Part shown: positions 50,327 through 59,241 of the stretch, piece after piece | Numbering within the stretch: position 1 is the first letter of the stretch | Layout: every line of letters starts with the position of its first letter | DNA from: JBDRRP01 sp964446485 | Lineage (GTDB): Bacteria; Desulfobacterota; Desulfobacteria; Desulfobacterales; JBDRRP01 | Length of the DNA: 64,000 nucleotides | NCBI GenBank assembly: GCA_964446485.1 | Contig: CAYUOU010000011.1 | Coordinates: 5,753-69,752, forward strand | Reading direction: 5' to 3' | Translations under genes and position numbers: made by a program | Notes under the pieces: model-generated | Told to the model about the DNA's origin: nothing | Database searches by the model: none | The model's input: the letters and a program-made list of their open reading frames with translations, nothing else

Positions 50327-51106
50327 ATGAACCCAACACCGGAATACACCCCCAGAGAAATGATGGCCGTTGCCGCCGCCAGAGAAATCCGAGACGGGGA
50401 TATCGTCTTTTGCGGTACGGGCATCTCCATGCTGGCCGCCATGGCGGCCAAACACATCAGCGCCCCCAACAGCGTCATCTTCTTCGAAACCGGTGCCATC
50501 GATTCGCGACTGGAAGAAGTACCCCTGGCTGTGGCCGACCCCCGGGTGATGTTCGCCACCTCGGTGAACGGCAGTCTGGCCGACGCCTTTGCCACCATGC
50601 AAAACCGCACCACCGGCCGGCAGGTGGTGGGCATCATGGGGGCCGCCCAGATCGACATCTACGGCAATCTGAACTCCACCGTCATCGGTGACTATGCCCG
50701 CCCCACGGTGCGCTTTGCCGGGAGCGGGGGCGCCTGCGACGTGGCATCCTTCGTCAGCCGCACCATCATCTTCATGCAGCACGCCAAGCGTAAATTCGTT
50801 CCAAAACTGGATTACTTGACCAGCCCCGGCTGGATCGACGGCCCCGACGGCCGCAGAAAGGCCGGACTTCCGGACGGCGGCCCTGCCTGCGTCATCACCA
50901 ACATGGCCATTATGGGATTTGAAGCGGACAGTAAGCGAATGTACCTGAGGGGCTGCTACCCCGGTGTAGGGAAGGAAGCGGTGCTCGACAACATGGGGTT
51001 TACCGTGGACACCTCCCATGCCGCGGAGATTCCGCCGCCCACGGCTGAGGAACTGGCCATCCTGAGAGAAAAATGTGATCCCCAGCGGCTGATACTGGGG
51101 GCGTGA
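50327..51106 (+). CDS. CoA-transferase subunit B (glutaconate CoA-transferase-like)
   Basis: 259 residues. The catalytic Glu position of GctB is kept in SVIFFETGAIDSR. GAAQIDIYGNLNSTVIGDYA, RFAGSGGACDVASFVSRTII and YLTSPGWIDGPDGRRKAGLP align well with glutaconate CoA-transferase beta subunits. Retention of the Glu argues for a true CoA-transferase and against an IpdAB-type hydrolase, but substrate range cannot be read from sequence. It is the last gene of the rightward catabolic operon, followed by tandem repeats. Confidence 0.87.
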   Translation: MNPTPEYTPREMMAVAAAREIRDGDIVFCGTGISMLAAMAAKHISAPNSVIFFETGAIDSRLEEVPLAVADPRVMFATSVNGSLADAFATMQNRTTGRQVVGIMGAAQIDIYGNLNSTVIGDYARPTVRFAGSGGACDVASFVSRTIIFMQHAKRKFVPKLDYLTSPGWIDGPDGRRKAGLPDGGPACVITNMAIMGFEADSKRMYLRGCYPGVGKEAVLDNMGFTVDTSHAAEIPPPTAEELAILREKCDPQRLILGA

Positions 51107-51125
51107 GACCGGCGTAAACACACAC

Positions 51126-51398
51126 CTGGGAGGGGGTAAACCCCTCCCCTAAATGGCGATACCCTCGGGCCTTGGCTTCGTAGGGGCGGGGTTTATCCCC
51201 GACCGTCGATGCATCTCAAAAGACCGGTGCCATATCCCCGGCGCGCTGCCGGGAGAGGGTAAAACCTCCCCTACACGGCGATACCCTCGGGCCTTGGCTT
51301 CGTAGGGGCGGGGTTTATCCCCGACCGTCGATGCATCTCAAAAGACCGGTGCCATATCCCCGGCGCGCTGCCGGGAGAGGGTAAAACCTCCCCTACAC
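51126..51398. repeat. 122-bp tandem repeat with nested hairpins, about 2.2 copies
   Basis: Two nearly identical 122-bp units (51155-51276 and 51277-51398) are preceded by a partial copy from 51126. Each unit holds two hairpin-forming elements, GGGGCGGGGTTTATCCCC and GGGAGAGGGTAAAACCTCCC. They fill the 322-base space between the CoA-transferase and oxidoreductase genes and could act as bidirectional transcription barriers. The first element is shared with 13.4-13.6 kb. Confidence 0.88.
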
Positions 51399-51429
51399 AG
51401 TGGTGCCCCAGACATTCCCGGTCTTCCGC

Positions 51430-52437
51430 TTAAAGTTTGACAAGCATCTTCCCGAAGTTCTCACCCTTGAAAAGACCGATAAAGGCTGCTGGCGCATTTT
51501 CGATGCCTTTCACGACGGTCTCCTTCCATTTGATGTTTCCCTGGGCGATCCATTTACCCATGTCGGCGTAAAACGTCGGCATTCTGTCCAGGAAATCCAT
51601 GACGATGAATCCCTGCAGGGTGAGTTGCTTGGCCACCACATGAATCAAATTGGCGGGTCCAGCCGGAGCCGAGGCGGCATTGTACTGGTCGATCATGCCG
51701 CACATGACAATGCGCCCGCGAACGTTCATGAGTTCCAGGGCCGCTTCGAGATGCTTGCCGCCGACATTTTCGAAGTAGATGTCGATACCGTCCGGGCACA
51801 ACGCCCCAACGGTTTCCACGAGGTCACCGGCTGTTTTGTAGTTGAAGGCCGCATCCACGCCTGCCTCGGCTTTCAGCCAGGCGACCTTTTCATCGGATCC
51901 GGCGCTACCCACGACCCGGCATCCTTTGATTTTTGCGATCTGGCTGACAATCGCCCCAACCGCGCCGGAGGCGGCCGATACGAATACGGTCTCACCGGCT
52001 TTGGGCTTGCCGATGTCCAGCAGGCCGCAATACGCCGTCAGGCCAGGCATGCCCAAAGTACCCAAAAAAGTCTGCACCGGCGCAGTCTTTGGGTCAATGA
52101 TCGTCAGGCCGGCGCCGTCCGAGATGAACGCCTCGCGCCATCCCTGGAAGGTGACGACGATGTCCCCCACCTTGAACCGGTCATTGTTCGAGGCCATCAC
52201 CTCCCCGATGCTGCCACCGTCCAGGGGTTGCCCCACCTGAAACGGCGGGATGTAGCTCTTGCGGTCAATCATTCTTCCCCGCATGTAAGGGTCCACCGAC
52301 ATGAACAGATTTTTCACCAGCAGCTGATTCTCTCCGGGGTCCGGAACAACCACTTCGGCCAACTCAAAATCGGCTGGCCTGGGCATTCCCTCCGGGCGGG
52401 ATTTCAAACGGATTTCACGACTCACGATGGTTTTCAT
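51430..52437 (-). CDS. NADP-dependent medium-chain oxidoreductase (zinc-free MDR)
   Basis: 335 residues from ATG 52437; a GTG two codons earlier is possible. LFMSVDPYMRGRMIDRKSYI, TLGMPGLTAYCGLLDIGKPK and the nucleotide-binding AASGAVGAIVSQIAKIKGCR identify the leukotriene B4 dehydrogenase/2-alkenal reductase/CurA branch. YFENVGGKHLEAALELMNVR is another conserved block. These enzymes reduce alkenals, enones or related compounds with NADPH. It converges on the CoA-transferase operon and may process unsaturated intermediates or detoxify aldehydes; the link is only positional. Confidence 0.85.
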   Translation of the reverse strand: MKTIVSREIRLKSRPEGMPRPADFELAEVVVPDPGENQLLVKNLFMSVDPYMRGRMIDRKSYIPPFQVGQPLDGGSIGEVMASNNDRFKVGDIVVTFQGWREAFISDGAGLTIIDPKTAPVQTFLGTLGMPGLTAYCGLLDIGKPKAGETVFVSAASGAVGAIVSQIAKIKGCRVVGSAGSDEKVAWLKAEAGVDAAFNYKTAGDLVETVGALCPDGIDIYFENVGGKHLEAALELMNVRGRIVMCGMIDQYNAASAPAGPANLIHVVAKQLTLQGFIVMDFLDRMPTFYADMGKWIAQGNIKWKETVVKGIENAPAAFIGLFKGENFGKMLVKL

Positions 52438-52614
52438 GGTCACCTCGACATTTTTTGTTCTCGATAGGCAATGATGATGAAACGGTAAAAAGTAGCAAAA
52501 AGGACGATTTCGTAAAATGTTCGAGATACGGCTTGCGAATCCTGAGGGGGGACGATCGCATCGGTATCCAAGAGTTTTTTTTGTTTATGCAACGATGGGG
52601 TAAACAGCCTGATC

Positions 52615-52641
52615 GATGGGTTCCGCTACGCTTCACCCATC
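52615..52641. repeat. dispersed hairpin repeat, left copy
   Basis: GATGGGT and ACCCATC form the stem around a short CGCTACGCTT-containing loop, followed by CTAC. A related copy in the same orientation is at 57930-57956, so the two bracket the giant gene. The form resembles REP-type hairpins widely dispersed in bacterial genomes. Confidence 0.7.
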
Positions 52642-52649
52642 CTACCTGG

Positions 52650-52688
52650 CTGCCTTCTGCCTTCTGTCCTCTGTCCTCTGTCCTCTGC
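52650..52688. repeat. short CTGTCCT microsatellite
   Basis: About five imperfect seven-base units, CTGCCTT then CTGTCCT, in the 52438-53054 intergenic region. No gene is supportable in that region apart from the promoter-like element and hairpin listed. Confidence 0.75.
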
Positions 52689-52889
52689 TAATTCTAATTC
52701 CTGTGCATCCCTGTTCAACCGCCGTTGACGTTGGTCTTTCTCCGCGTCCCTGAGCCTCCACGCGAGACTGCTTTTGCAGTTGCGACGACCGTGGGCGCAT
52801 TCCACTACACACTGGAATTTTGACTCCAAATCGGTTACGGTGCCCTCCGGCACGGTGGCTATTGGGCGTTGAATGGGGGGAAGGCGGCC

Positions 52890-52934
52890 ATTTTACAGCC
52901 ACACTTTTGCAATAAATCCACTTTTCTGTAAAAT
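52890..52934 (+). promoter_or_regulatory. promoter with flanking inverted repeat upstream of the giant gene
   Basis: TTGCAA at 52907-52912, a 16-bp spacer and TAAAAT at 52929-52934. The perfect 9-bp arms ATTTTACAG (52890-52898) and CTGTAAAAT (52926-52934) enclose it, with the second arm covering the -10. This looks like a repressor site. The distance to ATG 53055 is about 120 bases. Confidence 0.4.
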
Positions 52935-53054
52935 CCATAATTTCTGAATCCCATTCCCAATGGGGCTACCATTCGTTGCGGGACGACGTATTGACTGTGT
53001 CAGTATTCACCGCCCCCAGCAATGCAATGTAAAATCTCTGCCGGAGGCTCGACA

Positions 53055-56000
53055 ATGATTTTTCATCACAAGGGCATCTTTTTTTTGGTAGGCTTTCTCC
53101 TTCTCAATGCCTTCGGTTTCAAATCCGCATTCGCTTTGGAAACCCGAACTGTAAACGGCACTTACGGCCCCATCAATCAATACACCTACTATCTCAATGC
53201 CGCCGGAGAAGAAGTGAAGCACGGCGTGGAGACCAGGTGGTACGCGGACCAGTACCGCCTCATGAGCCAGCGGGTGCACTACAGCCACGGGAAAAAACAC
53301 GGCCTCGACGAGGCTTGGTACAATGGCTCCTATTCAACAAATTGGGGGCTTCACTGGTCGAGGATGTATCAAAACGGTCTCCTTCACGGCGTCAGCCAGG
53401 AGAGGTACTCAAACGGCCTGCCGCAATCCTACGCCGTCTATAAATACGGCAAACGCCACGGATCGTACACCGAGTACTTCTACGACTACCAGCACGAAAA
53501 AATCACCGCCAACTATCACGACGGCCTGCTCCACGGGGATTACAAGGAATGGGTCATCAAGACCGAGTACTATAACGGCTATTCCTATAAATACCCCTTA
53601 CTGGCCGAAGAGGGTGCATACGAATACGGCAAGAAGAACGGGCATTGGAAACGCTGGTATTACGATACGACATATTACATGCTCAAGGAACAAGGGGATT
53701 ACGGTAACGATCAGAAATGCGGCACCTGGCAATATTACTGGAGTACCACCGGCAACTTGAAAAACACCGATTTTCTTGGTGCGTGCCACTACTCCCCGCC
53801 GCCGGGGGGCACCCCTCCCCCACCGCCGGGAACCACCTATTCCATCAGCGGTCATGTTTTCGACAAGGCCACGAAATCGCCCGTCGCCGGCGCCTTAGTC
53901 CAGGCCGGCAGTGCCGAGGCCTCCACCGACGCCCAAGGAACCTTCAGTCTGTCACTGGAAAGCGGCGGCGCCGTTATCCTCAACTGTGTGGCCTCGGGCT
54001 ACTACGACTTCACCAAGACGGTGAACCTCGACGACGCCCAGATCGTGACCACCGACATCGACATGAAAGCCAAGGCGCCGGGCGCCAAGCCGGCGGTCAC
54101 CAACGTCGATGCCACCGGCGGCATCTTTTTCATCGCCGGATTGTCGGCCAACAACGCGTATCGCGTGTCCGTGGACTGGCAGGACGACGCCCCAGGCACG
54201 GTGGTCTTTGAGGTGAACGGCACGGCGCACGAAGTGACGGCCGATGCCTCCGGGGCCAGCCGCACCTTCGACATGGGCACCGTGTTCACGCCGAGCCTCA
54301 GCCCCACCGGCAACACCTTGAAAATCACCGCCGTCAATTATTCGGGCGTATCGTCAGACCCCGAAGTGATCAACCCCATCGTCATCCCCCTGCCGGGCTG
54401 GTCGGTATCCTTCCCGGAGGGCTTCGAAATCAAGACAGACGGCAGCCACCTCGTCTACAAGCTGTCGGCCAACTGGCCTGAAGAGCCCATCGAGGTGCTG
54501 ATCAGCGAAGGCTATCTTGGCAGCACTGTGTGGCAATTATGGGGATTGGTTCCCTATATCGGCGGCCGGGAGTTCGGCATCCCAAACACCCAGTCGTTTT
54601 TCGAGATCGAGGCCAAGACCGACGGCACCGGCAGCATCGCGGCCGGCGGCACCTCCGGATTCAAGGCGGCCGGCGGGGAAATCACCATCAAGCTCGGCGG
54701 CAAAGGCAATTTGAAGTACGAGCCCAATACCGGCCTGGAGTGGAAAGAAACGAGCCTCATTTTAGGGCTCAGCGGCGAGATTGAAAAAGAGGTGGGGCCG
54801 GTGACACTCATTCCCGCCCTCGAGGGCGCGGTGAACCTGCCGCTGATCGGCGGGGCCATCGGCTGGTTCAACGACCGGGCAAAGATCAAGGGGACCCTCT
54901 CCTCCGGCTCGGAGATGGCGCTGGAGATCATGAGCGCTACCGGCGAGATCGGTTTCAACAAGGCCGACGTAGAAACCAGCCTGGGCATGACTCTGGGCAT
55001 GGGCATCGAGATCATTGATGACGTGGAGGCCGACGTCACCGGCGGCGGCACCGGGAAAGTGTTCTGGCAGGTGCCGGCCAACCCGGATTATTTCAAAAAA
55101 CTGGAAACCGAACTCTCCGGCACAGTGACCTTCACCCTGTGGGACTATGCGTGGAGTACCGGCTACACCCATCCCTACACGTACCCTGAGACGACCGGTC
55201 AAGCGATACGGCTACCCATGGCCACGCCCGAGTTGCGACCTGTGTCCCGGGACTTCGCCTCTCGGGCGCCCTACAACCGACTGGTGTCCCAGACGCCAAG
55301 AACGCCCATGAGCGACGGCGGTGCCGGCGTAGGAGAGGACACCAAGGTCATCGAAAACGTCTATCCGCACTCCCAACCGGTGGTCGCAGAACACGACGGC
55401 GACGCCGCCATTGCCTATGTCCATTTAGATGCTGAGAAACCTGATCACCAGGCCACCGAAATCATGGTGACTTTCTACGACGGCGCCTCACAGACCTTCA
55501 GCACGCCGTTATCCATTGAAGACGACACTCGGGCGGAGTTCGCGCCCACCATCGCCTACGACACTGCCGGAAAGGTCGTCTGCGTCTGGCAGCGGGTCAA
55601 GGACGCGCAATTTATCAGCGACCAAATCACCGACTTGGCCGCCAAGCTTGAAATCGTCTACGCCGTTTACGACCCGAGTGCCCAAGCGCCCGCCTGGACC
55701 GAACCGGTCGCCCTCACAGACAACGACTTTTTAGATAATCGACCCGTTCTCAAACGCGGCGACGACGGCAGTCTTCTGCTGGTCTGGTTCAGCAACGCCG
55801 GCAACCAACTCATCGGAAGCGCCGAGCACCCCACTCAGATGCACTACGCCTTCTGGAACGAGGCGGATTTCGACACCGCCACAGCGGTGCCCTTCACTTT
55901 CGAGCACTGCTTCAACTTCTCCTTAGCTTACAACGGCACCGAGGCCACCCTGGCCTTCACCAAGGACATGGACGGCGTGCTGTTTCCGCCGGAGGGCAGC

Positions 56001-57707
56001 ACAGCAGCCACCACCGACGACGAAGAGGTCTTCACGACGACTTATAACGGGGCATCCTGGGAATCACCGACTCGCGTCACCGAGGACGCGGTTCCAGACA
56101 CCGGCCCCCAGGTCGTCTATGCCGGCGGCGCTGCGGAACTGATATGGCTGAGGGGCAACGCCCTTGTGCGGCGCCAAGCGGCCGCGCCGCTGGCGGTCGA
56201 AACCATCAGAGACGAGGTCATTTCCGGCAATTTCCTGGATTTCCGGTTGTATGCCGACCCCGCTGACCACTTGGTGCTGCTCTGGCAAGAAGTGGACGAC
56301 ACTGGAGTCGACATCTTCTACGCGGTCTACGACACCGACAATGCCGTTTGGAGCGAGAACCTTCGTCTCACCGATGACCCGCAGATGGAGCGGGATTTCA
56401 GGGGCGTGTTCGACGACAGCGGAATGCTGCACCTGGTCTTCAATAAAAAAGACGATGCTGCTGACCCCGCCGTCACGGATCTCCACCATTTGACCTATCG
56501 ACTGGCAATGGATCTATCCGTGGTCGCTGGCAGCCTCGCCGTCGACCCATCCGCCCCGGCACCAGGTGACCCGGTGACCCTGAGCGTCCAAGTGGCCAAC
56601 ACCGGCGACCTGGCCGCCATCGACGCCCAGGCTGCCTTCTACATTGGGAATCCGGATAGCGGCGGCACTCTTATCGACATCGTACCGGTGGCCCCGAGCA
56701 CACTGCGTGCCGGAGACACCGGGCAGGCGGAGTTGGCGTGGACCGTTCCGGCCGGCATCGAACCCCATACGGTTTACGCCGTGGTCGACCCGAACGGCAC
56801 CGTCATTGAAATCAACGAAGGAAACAACACCGCCCACCTGGACATCATCCGGCCGGACCTGAGCATAATCCAGTGCCGACTGGAACCCGGCATCGGGGGC
56901 GCCGTCAACATCCGTGCGGCAGTTCGAAACGAAGGCATCATTGCTGCGGAAAATATCACGGTCCTCTTCAAGGCAGAGGAGAGCATTATCGACACACTCG
57001 CAATACCCGTCCTGCTGCCGGGAAAAACCGCCGAGTTGGTGCTGCCGGCGTCTTTGGATTTCTACACCTACACTCGATGGAACCCGACCATCTCCGCCGT
57101 GGCAGACCCGGAGGACACGATTTCCGAATTTGATGAGACAAACAATGCGGCTGGGGATGTTTACACGCTGGACGTGATCTCCCCCACCGCTACTGATTTC
57201 GGCAAGGCCTACTACGAAACGAACCTGGACCTCACCCACTTCACTTCCGCGGTGCAGACCATCACCATTGCCAACCGGACGGCCACCGCCATGCCCATCG
57301 GCGCGGTGACCATCGTGGGCGCCGACGCCGGCGAGTTCTCCCTTCCGGACAACACCTGCAGCAACGGCAGCATCGCCGCCTATCAGTCCTGCCTCATGGG
57401 CGTGGCGTTCACGCCCACCGCGCCCCCGTCGTACGGAAACAAATTCGCCGAGATCGTCATTTACGACGACCAGGGCAGCGAAATGCGGCGTGTGCCGTTA
57501 TCGGGCAGCCTCGGCGAGCTACTGCGCGGCGACCTCTCTGACAACGGTGCCGTGGATATCGCCGATGCCGTCATCGCCCTGCGAATCGCGGCCGGGTATG
57601 ACGCCCCGGATACGGTCAACACGATCCTGGACGTCAATACGGACAATCGCATCGGTTTAGAAGAGGCCTTTTTTGCGCTTCAAAAGGCCGCCGGCATCGA
57701 ACGCTGA
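53055..57707 (+). CDS. large secreted multidomain protein with MORN-like repeats, CARDB domains and dockerin-like C-terminus
   Basis: 1550 residues. GGAGG seven bases upstream fixes ATG 53055, which opens with a signal peptide (GIFFLVGFLLLNAFGFKSAF, then ALE). In order: MORN/YwqK-like repeats to about residue 235 (HYSHGKKHGLDEAWYNGSY, MYQNGLLHGVSQERYSNG); a Pro-rich linker; a carboxypeptidase-regulatory-like domain (SISGHVFDKATKSPVAGALV) near 265-340; beta-rich regions; a sialidase/propeller-like region near 770-1140 with repeated Asp/Trp blades; two CARDB domains (1153-1263, 1264-1371); an ASH-type domain near 1375-1485; and a dockerin-like pair of calcium loops, DLSDNGAVDIADAV and DVNTDNRIGLEEAF. 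No sortase or PEP-CTERM signal is visible. It stands alone with its own promoter and terminator. Function unknown; an adhesin or cell-surface assembly component is plausible. Confidence 0.85.
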   Translation: MIFHHKGIFFLVGFLLLNAFGFKSAFALETRTVNGTYGPINQYTYYLNAAGEEVKHGVETRWYADQYRLMSQRVHYSHGKKHGLDEAWYNGSYSTNWGLHWSRMYQNGLLHGVSQERYSNGLPQSYAVYKYGKRHGSYTEYFYDYQHEKITANYHDGLLHGDYKEWVIKTEYYNGYSYKYPLLAEEGAYEYGKKNGHWKRWYYDTTYYMLKEQGDYGNDQKCGTWQYYWSTTGNLKNTDFLGACHYSPPPGGTPPPPPGTTYSISGHVFDKATKSPVAGALVQAGSAEASTDAQGTFSLSLESGGAVILNCVASGYYDFTKTVNLDDAQIVTTDIDMKAKAPGAKPAVTNVDATGGIFFIAGLSANNAYRVSVDWQDDAPGTVVFEVNGTAHEVTADASGASRTFDMGTVFTPSLSPTGNTLKITAVNYSGVSSDPEVINPIVIPLPGWSVSFPEGFEIKTDGSHLVYKLSANWPEEPIEVLISEGYLGSTVWQLWGLVPYIGGREFGIPNTQSFFEIEAKTDGTGSIAAGGTSGFKAAGGEITIKLGGKGNLKYEPNTGLEWKETSLILGLSGEIEKEVGPVTLIPALEGAVNLPLIGGAIGWFNDRAKIKGTLSSGSEMALEIMSATGEIGFNKADVETSLGMTLGMGIEIIDDVEADVTGGGTGKVFWQVPANPDYFKKLETELSGTVTFTLWDYAWSTGYTHPYTYPETTGQAIRLPMATPELRPVSRDFASRAPYNRLVSQTPRTPMSDGGAGVGEDTKVIENVYPHSQPVVAEHDGDAAIAYVHLDAEKPDHQATEIMVTFYDGASQTFSTPLSIEDDTRAEFAPTIAYDTAGKVVCVWQRVKDAQFISDQITDLAAKLEIVYAVYDPSAQAPAWTEPVALTDNDFLDNRPVLKRGDDGSLLLVWFSNAGNQLIGSAEHPTQMHYAFWNEADFDTATAVPFTFEHCFNFSLAYNGTEATLAFTKDMDGVLFPPEGSTAATTDDEEVFTTTYNGASWESPTRVTEDAVPDTGPQVVYAGGAAELIWLRGNALVRRQAAAPLAVETIRDEVISGNFLDFRLYADPADHLVLLWQEVDDTGVDIFYAVYDTDNAVWSENLRLTDDPQMERDFRGVFDDSGMLHLVFNKKDDAADPAVTDLHHLTYRLAMDLSVVAGSLAVDPSAPAPGDPVTLSVQVANTGDLAAIDAQAAFYIGNPDSGGTLIDIVPVAPSTLRAGDTGQAELAWTVPAGIEPHTVYAVVDPNGTVIEINEGNNTAHLDIIRPDLSIIQCRLEPGIGGAVNIRAAVRNEGIIAAENITVLFKAEESIIDTLAIPVLLPGKTAELVLPASLDFYTYTRWNPTISAVADPEDTISEFDETNNAAGDVYTLDVISPTATDFGKAYYETNLDLTHFTSAVQTITIANRTATAMPIGAVTIVGADAGEFSLPDNTCSNGSIAAYQSCLMGVAFTPTAPPSYGNKFAEIVIYDDQGSEMRRVPLSGSLGELLRGDLSDNGAVDIADAVIALRIAAGYDAPDTVNTILDVNTDNRIGLEEAFFALQKAAGIER

Positions 57708-57858
57708 GCGGCCTCACCGGATGGATAGCGGGTAGTCCCGTGTCTTCGGTACACCACTGACCAGTGTCGGCTGTTGCGCGTTGGGCGGTGATTGCTGCGG
57801 GTTGGCGGCTTCGCCGCAGGTATTGAGTTTATGGAGTTCGTTGAGTCCGTCGACGTCT

Positions 57859-57899
57859 AATTTCGAATATCAGAATCCCTCAATTCGGAATTTTTTTTT
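57859..57899 (+). terminator. probable intrinsic terminator after the giant gene
   Basis: AATTTCGAAT and ATTCGGAATT form a 10-bp stem with one G-U pair, closed by a 14-base loop and followed by nine Ts. It is about 150 bases beyond the stop codon. The AT-rich stem is weak, so efficiency is uncertain. Confidence 0.5.
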
Positions 57900-57929
57900 A
57901 TGAAACTTCAGGTTTTCTATGGCCTGATC

Positions 57930-57956
57930 GATGGGATCCGCTGCGCTCCTCCCATC
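57930..57956. repeat. dispersed hairpin repeat, right copy
   Basis: GATGGGA and TCCCATC around a CGCTGCGCTC-containing loop, with the same flanks (CCTGATC before, CTAC after) as at 52615-52641. The rest of 57957-58297 holds no supportable gene; it is rich in palindromic GCGC stretches. Confidence 0.7.
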
Positions 57957-58297
57957 CTACGCGCTTTAAGCCTTATCCTGTCAATCAGCGTTTATCTGCG
58001 TCCCGATAGCTTTTTGGTGTTTGCCGTTCGCGCGCAGCGCCACCCTTTGCAGTTTTCCGCGCCCGTCCGCGTGATTCCGTGGCCAAACCGCAGTTGCTGT
58101 TCGCCGCGACAACGGCCAATTCATGCTTTTCTTGGCGGCTTTGCGCGAGATATTGCTTTTGCCCTTCGGCGCGCCAGCGCCCACCATTTGCTTTTCTCCG
58201 CGCCTTGGCGCGAGAATATCTGCTTTTGCTTTTCCCCGTGTGCTCTGGGACCCCGTGGTTCAACCACCTGGATCCCGGGTCTCGCTCCGCTCGCCCG

Positions 58298-58408
58298 GGA
58301 TGACGATGAGGGGTGGCGCCCCAGGATGACTAAGGAGGTGGGCACCCCAGGATGACTTAGGAAGTGGGCGGCTCGGAGTGACTAAAGCATGGGCGGCCCG
58401 GGATGCCG
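58298..58408. repeat. diverged 26-bp tandem repeat, about four copies
   Basis: GGATGAC-type unit starts at 58298, 58324, 58350, 58375 and 58401 (spacing 26, 26, 25, 26). The units follow the same pattern as the 12.2-kb array, GGATGAC then AT/AG-rich then GGGGTG-like, but are more diverged. Confidence 0.75.
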
Positions 58409-58461
58409 TCGAAGGGTGTCTTCTATTGTAATTCATGGTTCAGCATCACATCTGGAATGAA

Positions 58462-59241
58462 CTATCGCTTGCGGGCAGTGAGCAGCACGCGGTGATTCAT
58501 GCAGCCGAAGTCTCCCGCTCGATCATGAGGCCGAAAACCCTGGTGGGTCGTTACCTCAGAGAATCCGGCCCGTACCGCCAGTTTCTCGAGCATGTCTTCC
58601 TCGTAGAGGCGCACGCTGTAAGTGCGGTCACGCACCAAACCGTCCGTTTTGCTCAGCACTACTTCCCGCACGCAGATGACGTCGGCGTCGATCTCCCGCT
58701 GGCGGCAGACTATAATGTCTTCCCCGATCTCATGCCAGGCTTCGGGTGAAAATCGCGATCGAATTCTCTGTGCGTCCGTGACATCGACGAGCAGCCACCC
58801 GCCCGGTTTGAGCAACCGGCGGCTTTCTTCGAGTATCTGCAGGTCGCCGTCCCGGTCCGCCATGTATCCCATGGAATTACCAAGAATCAACACGTGATCG
58901 AAACTGCCCGCTTCGAATGCCGTGTTCCGTGCATCGCCCTGGAAGAAGCCTACCGGGTGGCCTTGTTGTTCGGCCTGGGTTCTTCCCTTCTCGATAAGTA
59001 CGGAAGAGTAATCCAGCACCGTGCAGTGCCGATACCCCCGCCGGGCCAGCTCGAAACTGTGCCGGCCGTGCCCGCCGCAAAAGTCCAGGATGCGGTCGTC
59101 TTTTCGCATGGGAACCAGCGCGCAGTAGGTATCGGCTTCCCGGCGGGTCACTTCGTCGTTGCACACCGATCGCGCGTCGGTCGTCAGATAGACCTCATCG
59201 AACAGGGTCTGCCACCAGTCGGCATCCACCGTGATGTTCAC
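58462..59241 (-). CDS. class I SAM-dependent methyltransferase
   Basis: 259 residues from GTG 59241, which overlaps the stop of the upstream ligase gene (GTGA) and has GGAGG just before it. The upstream in-frame extension to 59412 is an out-of-frame reading of that gene. Motif I is ILDFCGGHGRHSFELARRGY, then VLDYSSVLIEKG, FDHVLILGNSMGYMADRDGD and the LKPGGWLLVDVTD block. The chemistry is methyl transfer from SAM, probably N- or O-directed. As the last gene of a three-gene unit it may methylate the product of the ATP-grasp-like enzyme. Confidence 0.83.
   Translation of the reverse strand: MNITVDADWWQTLFDEVYLTTDARSVCNDEVTRREADTYCALVPMRKDDRILDFCGGHGRHSFELARRGYRHCTVLDYSSVLIEKGRTQAEQQGHPVGFFQGDARNTAFEAGSFDHVLILGNSMGYMADRDGDLQILEESRRLLKPGGWLLVDVTDAQRIRSRFSPEAWHEIGEDIIVCRQREIDADVICVREVVLSKTDGLVRDRTYSVRLYEEDMLEKLAVRAGFSEVTTHQGFRPHDRAGDFGCMNHRVLLTARKR

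Noticed and set aside
57900..58355. A 151-codon plus-strand frame after the giant gene
   Set aside because: It reads through the hairpin repeat and the 26-bp array, has no domain features, and coincides with repeat DNA.
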